Origin: an uncultured Eubacteriales bacterium
GTDB taxonomy: Bacteria > Bacillota > Clostridia > Peptostreptococcales > Anaerovoracaceae
Direction: 5' to 3'
Length of the DNA: 5,468 bases
NCBI GenBank assembly: GCA_902797345.1
Contig: CADBSL010000043.1
Span: 1-5,468 of the forward strand
Position 1 is the first letter of the stretch; each line of letters opens with the position of its first letter. The notes below the pieces were generated by a model. It searched no databases. It was not told the DNA's origin and saw only the letters and a list, made by a program, of their open reading frames with translations. Shown here piece by piece: positions 1-4,320 of this stretch. Both the position numbers and the translations under genes were made by a program.

Positions 1-1
1 C

Positions 2-949
2 ATGACGAAAGACAACCGGACGCATGAGATCGTCAGCAATATTATTGATACATACGGAAAATACCCTCTGACCAGCCGGATCGATGAATCCAATATGCTT
101 AATAAGGAGATCATCATCGAAGTGGCGGAAAAGGTCCGCAGCGTGCTGTTCCCGGGGTTCTTTGAAAAGAGAAAGGTCCGTTCGGAAAACGTCCAGTATC
201 TGGTGGGGGAACACGTGGAATTCATCCAGTACCACCTGAGAAAGCAGGTAGCCAAGGCCATCGGCAGCGATGAGAGCGGCCGGGATCTCTCCTGGGAAGA
301 GGTCGAGGCCCGCACCGAAGAAATCGTGGACACCTTCCTCAGCCGGATCCCCCAGATGAGGGAATATCTCAGCACCGATGTGGAGGCGGCGCTGAACGGC
401 GACCCTGCGGCCTCCAGCACGGATGAAGTAATTTTCTCCTATCCGGGGCTGTTTGCGGTGACCATTTACCGGATCGCCCATGAATTATACTTATTGAAAG
501 TGCCCATGATCCCCCGGATCATGACGGAATATGCCCACAGCATCACTGGGATCGACATCCACCCCGGCGCCACCATCGGCAAATACTTTTTCATCGACCA
601 CGGTACCGGCATCGTTGTGGGCGAGACCACGGAGATCGGGGATAATGTCAAGATCTATCAGGGCGTGACCCTGGGGGCGCTGTCCACCCGGAAAGGTCAG
701 CAGCTCCGCGGCATGAAGCGTCACCCCACCATCGGCAACAACGTGACGATCTATGCCAATACGACTGTACTGGGAGGCGACACGGTGATCGGCGACGGCA
801 CGGTGATCGGCGGCAACTCCTTCCTGGTGACCTCTGTGGACGCCGGGATCCGGGTCAGCATCAAAAGCCCGGAGCTGGAGTTCAGCGATGGACGCCACCT
901 GGAAGAACAACCTGCACCGCAGGAAGAATACTGGGATTGGAATATCTAA
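2..949 (+). CDS. cysE: Serine O-acetyltransferase, long form
   Basis: It transfers acetyl from acetyl-CoA to L-serine, giving O-acetylserine for cysteine synthase (CysK) in the cytoplasm. The 315-residue protein has a helical N-terminal half (about 1-150, including the LFPGFFEKR segment) and a C-terminal left-handed beta-helix of hexapeptide repeats (about 183-280). The catalytic pair is visible: D185 in IDIHPGA and H200 in DHGTGIVVGET, 15 residues apart as in E. coli CysE (D143/H158). The usual GVPAR-type ending is replaced by a SIKSPELEF segment and an acidic tail ending DWNI. A terminal Ile is the residue that inserts into CysK in the known cysteine synthase complex. The ATG at 2 suits the family's N-terminus, but nothing upstream is visible, so start, ribosome-binding site and promoter cannot be checked. 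The TAA stop overlaps the stop of the convergent gene. No cysK is in view. Confidence 0.92.
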   Translation: MTKDNRTHEIVSNIIDTYGKYPLTSRIDESNMLNKEIIIEVAEKVRSVLFPGFFEKRKVRSENVQYLVGEHVEFIQYHLRKQVAKAIGSDESGRDLSWEEVEARTEEIVDTFLSRIPQMREYLSTDVEAALNGDPAASSTDEVIFSYPGLFAVTIYRIAHELYLLKVPMIPRIMTEYAHSITGIDIHPGATIGKYFFIDHGTGIVVGETTEIGDNVKIYQGVTLGALSTRKGQQLRGMKRHPTIGNNVTIYANTTVLGGDTVIGDGTVIGGNSFLVTSVDAGIRVSIKSPELEFSDGRHLEEQPAPQEEYWDWNI

Positions 950-2040
950 TCCAACCAACACTGGTCTTCAGCCGGCTCTATGGTAAAGAGCCGGTTTTTA
1001 TTTTCCGGATATTTGGAGTTGTGGAACTTCATCACGAGATGAGTGTCGTCCGACATCCCCAGGATCTCGATCTTTCCGGTGTGGTGGCTCATCACATATC
1101 GGACGCATTTGGCCTGGCCGTTCTGGTCGCCCCGGGCCTCATCCACGATCCGGATCCCTTCGATCAGAGGCACCTGGAAACGGTGGCCCACGCCGCCCAC
1201 CGGCCGGCACTGGAAGATGTAGTAGGGGATGATCCCTTCTATCGTCAGTTTTCGAAGCAAGTCCCCCAGGACTTCGGGAGAATCATTGACGCCCCGCATC
1301 AGCACCACCTGGTTTTTGACGATGATCCCCCTTCGGATCAGCTCCCGGACGGCCTGAAGAGCTTCCGGTGTCAGTTCCTGCGGGTGGTCAAAGTGAGTCA
1401 CGATGTAGATCTGCTTCTTCTCATTGTATTCTGCCAGGATATCCAGCAATTCCTCGTCCTCATAGATTCGCTGGGGAAAGACCACCGGGATCCGGGTGCC
1501 GAAGCGGATGAAATCCAGCTGCTCCATGGAGGAAAAGCACTCCAGGTATTCCCGGATCCGCCGGTTCGAGTTCAGGAATGCATCCCCGCCGGAGATCAGC
1601 ACGTTGTTGATCTCCGGGTGGGCCCTGACGTAGGCAGCGGCCGCCTCCGGACTCTCCACCGTTTCTTTTTTTGCTTCCAGACCCACCAGCCGTTTTCGGA
1701 AACAATGCCGGCAGTACATAGCGCAGCGCTGGGTGGACAGGATCATGGCAGTGGAGGAGTACTTGTGCTGGATGCCCTGCTGCACCGTGTTGGAAGCCTC
1801 ATTGCTGGGATCAAAGGTACTCTGGATATCCAGTTCCTTCGGCGAGGGTACTGCGATCTTTCGGATCGGGTCCGCCGGGTCCTCCCAATCGATGAGGGAA
1901 AGGTAGTAGGGTGGGATGCTCATGGGAAAGCGCTCCAATATCGGCTGCAGCCGGCGAGCTTCTTTCGCGGACATCCCCGTTTCCCGGATCAGATCCTGGA
2001 TAGTCGTGATGTTTCCGGATAGTTCCCGGTTCCAGTTCAT
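946..2040 (-). CDS. KamA-family radical SAM protein (lysine 2,3-aminomutase-like, substrate unknown)
   Basis: Numbering is for the 364-residue form. It is a cytoplasmic radical SAM protein of the lysine 2,3-aminomutase family, whose studied members use a [4Fe-4S] cluster, SAM and pyridoxal phosphate to move an amino group. The cluster motif CAMYCRHC supplies C106, C110 and C113, followed by FRKR. ISGGDAF (149-155) matches the conserved SAM-binding GGD segment. Key differences from true lysine 2,3-aminomutase: the QCD motif reads QCRP (R279), and the PLP-lysine motif GGGGK reads SHHTGK, with K323 the likely equivalent lysine. Both aspartates that hold the substrate lysine side chain therefore seem absent, so the name lysine aminomutase should not be used. 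Start: the ATG at 2040 has GGGAGGTG six bases upstream; the in-frame ATG at 2058 would put that Shine-Dalgarno inside the gene. It is monocistronic as far as seen, divergent from the synthetase gene, and has no clear terminator of its own. Confidence 0.9.
   Translation of the reverse strand: MNWNRELSGNITTIQDLIRETGMSAKEARRLQPILERFPMSIPPYYLSLIDWEDPADPIRKIAVPSPKELDIQSTFDPSNEASNTVQQGIQHKYSSTAMILSTQRCAMYCRHCFRKRLVGLEAKKETVESPEAAAAYVRAHPEINNVLISGGDAFLNSNRRIREYLECFSSMEQLDFIRFGTRIPVVFPQRIYEDEELLDILAEYNEKKQIYIVTHFDHPQELTPEALQAVRELIRRGIIVKNQVVLMRGVNDSPEVLGDLLRKLTIEGIIPYYIFQCRPVGGVGHRFQVPLIEGIRIVDEARGDQNGQAKCVRYVMSHHTGKIEILGMSDDTHLVMKFHNSKYPENKNRLFTIEPAEDQCWLD
970..1004 (+). terminator. Rho-independent terminator of the serine acetyltransferase gene
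   Basis: CCGGCTCT (972-979) and AGAGCCGG (987-994) form an 8-bp stem around the loop ATGGTAA. G971-U995 and A970-U996 can extend it, and TTTTTATTTT follows (995-1004). The T-run is on the + strand only, so the signal serves the rightward acetyltransferase transcript. It lies wholly inside the coding sequence of the convergent KamA-like gene, where it encodes residues RLFTIEPA near that protein's C-terminus. Confidence 0.85.
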
Positions 2041-2046
2041 GCGATT

Positions 2047-2054
2047 CACCTCCC
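2047..2054 (-). promoter_or_regulatory. Ribosome-binding site that decides the KamA-like start
   Basis: Read on the minus strand, GGGAGGTG is followed by AATCGC and then ATG at 2040-2038. This is a near-perfect Shine-Dalgarno with six-base spacing. The six extra residues (MWEVNR) gained by starting at 2058 are simply the translation of this site and its spacer. Confidence 0.9.
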
Positions 2055-2062
2055 ACATATTA

Positions 2063-2101
2063 TTTACATAATAACTTTACATAAACCATTTACATAAATT
2101 A
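2063..2101. repeat. Three direct repeats, 13-nt period, at the KamA-like promoter and leader
   Basis: TTTACATAA occurs at 2063-2071, 2076-2084 and 2089-2097, so the starts are exactly 13 bases apart. The four bases after each copy differ (TAAC, ACCA, ATTA), so the nine-base core is what repeats. The second and third copies read TTTACATAAA, which has dyad symmetry (TTTA-CA-TAAA). The array runs from the -10 hexamer of the leftward promoter across the predicted start site to just short of the Shine-Dalgarno. A repressor operator is a reasonable guess; no known site was recognised. Confidence 0.75.
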
Positions 2102-2126
2102 TACCGAGAAAAACGAAAAATGTCAA
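2098..2126 (-). promoter_or_regulatory. Perfect-consensus sigma-A promoter of the KamA-like gene
   Basis: On the minus strand, TTGACA (2126-2121) and TATAAT (2103-2098) are separated by exactly 17 bases (2120-2104), which are T-rich. Both hexamers match consensus at every base. Transcription should begin near 2091, giving a leader of about 50 bases. Such a strong core promoter suggests either high expression or control by a repressor. Confidence 0.88.
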
Positions 2127-2181
2127 TAAACCTTCCGTAGAGTCCCGGGAGGGCCACTCCTTTTTTATGGCCTTTATTGAC
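2122..2181. repeat. 9-bp inverted repeat holding both divergent -35 elements
   Basis: GTCAATAAA (2122-2130) is the exact reverse complement of TTTATTGAC (2173-2181), with 42 bases between the arms. Each arm contains five of the six bases of one -35 hexamer: TTGACA for the leftward promoter and TTGACG for the rightward one. The arms may simply reflect two promoters that both read TTTATTGAC, or may be paired regulator sites. Confidence 0.6.
2140..2172. other. Hairpin-forming stretch with a T6 run between the divergent promoters
   Basis: GAGT (2140-2143) can pair with ACTC (2156-2159), with CCC/GGG pairing inside and a two-base bulge, followed by C and TTTTTT (2161-2166). It looks like a weak rightward terminator. 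GGCCA (2152-2156) can instead pair with TGGCC (2168-2172), so the two folds exclude each other. Both lie upstream of the identified rightward promoter, so they would matter only if an additional promoter further left reads through. Confidence 0.3.
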
Positions 2182-2205
2182 GGTAAAAAACCGATGTGAT
2201 AAAAT
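2177..2205 (+). promoter_or_regulatory. Promoter of the alanyl-tRNA synthetase gene, extended -10
   Basis: TTGACG (2177-2182), a 17-base spacer, then TAAAAT (2200-2205) preceded by TGA, which gives an extended -10. Transcription should begin near 2212, leaving a leader of about 67 bases. That is too short for a T-box, and no T-box-type conserved sequence is seen, so the amino-acid-sensing leader common on Gram-positive synthetase genes is apparently absent. A small hairpin (TCTGA 2212-2216 with TCAGA 2222-2226) sits at the start of the leader. Confidence 0.82.
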
Positions 2206-2265
2206 AATCTATCTGAGGTTTTCAGAGAATCGACATAAAAGCTAAAAGCATAAAATACAGTTCAG

Positions 2266-2271
2266 AAAGGA
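2266..2271 (+). promoter_or_regulatory. Ribosome-binding site of the alanyl-tRNA synthetase gene
   Basis: AAAGGA lies seven bases before the ATG at 2279, a moderate Shine-Dalgarno in an A-rich context that supports this start. The protein's N-terminus (RSNELRELYLNFFKSKGH) is where the family usually begins. Confidence 0.75.
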
Positions 2272-2278
2272 AATCAAA

Positions 2279-4075
2279 ATGAGACCGATCCGAAGCAACG
2301 AATTGAGAGAGTTATACCTGAATTTCTTTAAAAGCAAGGGCCACAGCATCATCCCCTCCGCGTCCCTGATCCCGGAGAATGACCCTACGGTCCTGTTCAC
2401 CACTGCAGGGATGCACCCGCTGGTACCCTATCTTCTGGGTGAAAAGCACCCGGAAGGCACCCGGCTCACCGACGTGCAGAAATGCGTCCGGACCGGCGAT
2501 ATCGATGAAGTAGGGGACGATTCCCACTGTACCTTCTTTGAAATGCTGGGGAACTGGTCCCTGGGCGATTTCTTCAAAGATGAACAGATCGCCTGGAGCT
2601 ACGAATTCCTGACAGACGAAAAATACCTGGGCATCCCTTCGGACCAGCTGGCAGTGACCTGCTTCGAAGGGGATGAAGATGCACCGAAGGATGAATATTC
2701 CGCCGCTCTGTGGGAAAAACAGGGCATCAAAAAAGAAAACATCTACTTCCTGCCCAAGAAGCACAACTGGTGGGGCCCGGCAGGCCTGACCGGTCCCTGC
2801 GGCCCGGACAGTGAAATGTTCCTGATCCGGCGGCCCAAGTGCGGCCCGAACTGCGGTCCGGACTGCGACTGCGGCGCCTTCCTGGAGATCTGGAACGACG
2901 TATTCATGGAATACAATAAAGTCGGCGAAGGCCAGTTCGAACCTCTGGCCCAGAAAAACGTCGACACCGGCATGGGGCTGGAGAGAGTCACCTGCATCAT
3001 GAACGGCAAGGAAAGCGTTTACGATACCGACCTGTTTGAAGATGCCATCAAAGTCATCGAAGAACTGACCGGAAAGAAATATGGAGAAGACCCGGAAGTC
3101 ACCAGAGCCTTCCGGATCGTGCTGGACCACACCCGGACCGCCACCATGATGATCGGGGACCGGAAGGGCATCACCCCCTCCAACGTGGACCAGGGATACG
3201 TGCTGCGGCGGATTATCCGCCGGGCGGTGCGCTACGGCAGAAACATCGACCTGCCGGACGGCAGCCTGAAGGACGTGGCTCAGGCCTTCATCGATAAATA
3301 TAAGGACGCGTATCCGGAACTGATCGAGAACGAAGCCAAGATCAAGGAAGAACTGGAAAAAGAAGAGACCAAGTTCCAGCGGACCCTCCAGAAGGGCCTG
3401 AAGGAATTCGGCAAAGCGGCGGACAAAGCCGAAAACGGCATCATCGACGGCGTCACCGTCTTCCATTTATATGATACCTATGGATTCCCTGTAGAGATCA
3501 CGGAAGAACTGGCCACAGAAAGAGGCCTAAAGATCGATAAGGAAGGTTACGAAAAGTCCTTCGCGGAACACCAGAGCAAGAGCAAAGCCGGTGCGGAAGG
3601 GAAGTTCGCGGCAGGCCTGGCGGACCACCAGGAAGAGACTGTCAAGCTCCACACCGCCACCCACCTGCTCCAGGCAGCGCTGCAGAAGGTCCTGCCGGAG
3701 GAAGACATCAAACAGAAGGGTTCCAACATTACAGCAGAACGGCTGCGGTTCGACTTCTCCTGTTCCCGTCCGGTGACGAAGGAAGAACAGAAACAGGTGG
3801 AAGACCTGGTGAACGAAGTCATCGCTCAGGACCTGCCGGTAGTCATGGAAGAGATGCCCATGACGGAAGCAGCGGAAAGAGGCTTCTTCGGCGTCTTCGA
3901 AAGCAAGTACGGCGAACGGGTCAAGACCTACTCCATCGGCGATTTCTCCAGAGAGATCTGCGGCGGACCGCACGTGGAACACACCGGCGTGCTGGGTACC
4001 TTCAAGATCAAGAAGGAACAGTCCTCCAGCTCCGGCGTACGGCGGATCAAGGCGGTTCTGATCCCGAAAGAATAG
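2279..4075 (+). CDS. alaS: Alanyl-tRNA synthetase, short form lacking the beta-barrel and C-Ala domains
   Basis: It charges tRNA-Ala with alanine in the cytoplasm and probably clears mischarged tRNA. The class II catalytic domain fills about 1-240: motif 2 has R71 and FFEMLGN (86-92), motif 3 is GMGLERV (from 231). The tRNA-recognition region follows (RRAVRYGR from 314, DTYGFP 399-404). The editing domain retains its four zinc ligands: H458 and H462 (HTATH), C561 and H565 (CGGPH, where E. coli has CGGTH). The protein ends just after GVRRIKAV, so at 598 residues it lacks the C-Ala domain of the usual ~875-residue enzyme. DTYGFP to HTATH spans 59 residues, against roughly 165 in E. coli, so the FYAESGGQ-type beta-barrel is missing too. 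A cysteine cluster (C188, C192, C196, C198) sits in the catalytic domain. The frame is intact, with own promoter and terminator. It resembles short AlaRS forms I recall from other clostridia and candidate-phyla bacteria. It could be the sole enzyme or a second copy. Confidence 0.92.
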   Translation: MRPIRSNELRELYLNFFKSKGHSIIPSASLIPENDPTVLFTTAGMHPLVPYLLGEKHPEGTRLTDVQKCVRTGDIDEVGDDSHCTFFEMLGNWSLGDFFKDEQIAWSYEFLTDEKYLGIPSDQLAVTCFEGDEDAPKDEYSAALWEKQGIKKENIYFLPKKHNWWGPAGLTGPCGPDSEMFLIRRPKCGPNCGPDCDCGAFLEIWNDVFMEYNKVGEGQFEPLAQKNVDTGMGLERVTCIMNGKESVYDTDLFEDAIKVIEELTGKKYGEDPEVTRAFRIVLDHTRTATMMIGDRKGITPSNVDQGYVLRRIIRRAVRYGRNIDLPDGSLKDVAQAFIDKYKDAYPELIENEAKIKEELEKEETKFQRTLQKGLKEFGKAADKAENGIIDGVTVFHLYDTYGFPVEITEELATERGLKIDKEGYEKSFAEHQSKSKAGAEGKFAAGLADHQEETVKLHTATHLLQAALQKVLPEEDIKQKGSNITAERLRFDFSCSRPVTKEEQKQVEDLVNEVIAQDLPVVMEEMPMTEAAERGFFGVFESKYGERVKTYSIGDFSREICGGPHVEHTGVLGTFKIKKEQSSSSGVRRIKAVLIPKE

Positions 4076-4092
4076 ATTATCTGTACCAACGC

Positions 4093-4120
4093 CCCGGGCA
4101 CGAATGTGCCCGGGATTTTT
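4093..4120 (+). terminator. Rho-independent terminator of the alanyl-tRNA synthetase gene
   Basis: CCCGGGCAC (4093-4101) and GTGCCCGGG (4106-4114) form a perfect 9-bp GC-rich stem with the loop GAAT, followed by ATTTTT (4115-4120). It begins 18 bases after the TAG stop. This placement argues that the short synthetase is a complete gene and not one broken by a frameshift. Confidence 0.93.
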
Positions 4121-4141
4121 ATGTCTTGCTGCCCCTTCTTT

Positions 4142-4177
4142 AGACTTCCGACTCCAGACTTCCGACTCCAGACCTCC
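4142..4177. repeat. 14-bp tandem repeat, about 2.5 copies
   Basis: AGACTTCCGACTCC occurs twice in direct succession (4142-4155 and 4156-4169), followed by a partial third copy AGACCTCC (4170-4177) with one change. The unit itself has internal GACT-type similarity. It lies in the spacer after the synthetase terminator and upstream of the transporter promoter. No function is recognised; slippage-generated repeat is the simplest view. Confidence 0.85.
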
Positions 4178-4198
4178 TATTAAAAACCCCTAAAAATC

Positions 4199-4211
4199 GA
4201 CGAAAATCGTC
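4199..4211. other. Small hairpin in the spacer
   Basis: GACGA (4199-4203) and TCGTC (4207-4211) flank AAA, with A-runs on both sides. On the minus strand the stem is followed by GATTTTT, so it could be a weak leftward terminator, but no leftward gene ends here. Confidence 0.3.
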
Positions 4212-4221
4212 AAAAAACCTG

Positions 4222-4250
4222 TGGACTTTATGTGTTTTCAGAATTACAAT
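4222..4250 (+). promoter_or_regulatory. Probable promoter of the Na/Pi cotransporter-family gene
   Basis: TGGACT (4222-4227, four of six consensus bases), a 17-base spacer, then TACAAT (4245-4250, five of six). Transcription would begin near 4257, leaving an A-rich leader of about 64 bases. This is weaker than the two divergent promoters upstream. No Pho-box-like repeat was recognised. Confidence 0.55.
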
Positions 4251-4305
4251 GTACTGTGGAAGAAGAAGGGATAAAAAAATAACAAGTGAATAAGTAAGAA
4301 AGAAA

Positions 4306-4311
4306 AAGGAG
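4306..4311 (+). promoter_or_regulatory. Ribosome-binding site of the Na/Pi cotransporter-family gene
   Basis: AAGGAG lies nine bases before the ATG at 4321 in an A-rich stretch. It supports this ATG as the start over internal methionines. Confidence 0.85.
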
Positions 4312-4320
4312 AAAAAATCA

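Noticed and set aside
850..945. Leftward terminator for the KamA-like gene inside the acetyltransferase gene
   Set aside because: Only a very short stem (AGCTCCGGGCT followed by TTTT on the minus strand, near 865-880) was seen, too weak to call.
937..2022. Long rightward ORF (361 codons, TTG start) opposite the KamA-like gene
   Set aside because: It mirrors the KamA-like gene, whose translation has clear family motifs and a perfect ribosome-binding site. The antisense product is rich in His, Asp and Val with no recognisable domain and no Shine-Dalgarno.
2041..2058. Start of the KamA-like gene at the ATG at 2058
   Set aside because: This would make the Shine-Dalgarno GGGAGGTG part of the coding sequence; the ATG at 2040 is ideally spaced from it.
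2206..2278. T-box leader upstream of the synthetase gene
   Set aside because: The leader from the predicted start site is only about 67 bases and contains neither a T-box consensus nor a terminator/antiterminator pair.
2312..3466. Long leftward ORF (384 codons) opposite the alanyl-tRNA synthetase gene
   Set aside because: Antisense shadow of a well-supported gene. Its Phe/Val/Asp-rich product looks like reverse-complement codon bias, and no promoter or ribosome-binding site was found for it.
4076..4320. Missing C-Ala domain carried on downstream after a frameshift
   Set aside because: A strong terminator begins 18 bases after the stop, and I could see no synthetase-like coding sequence in the spacer.
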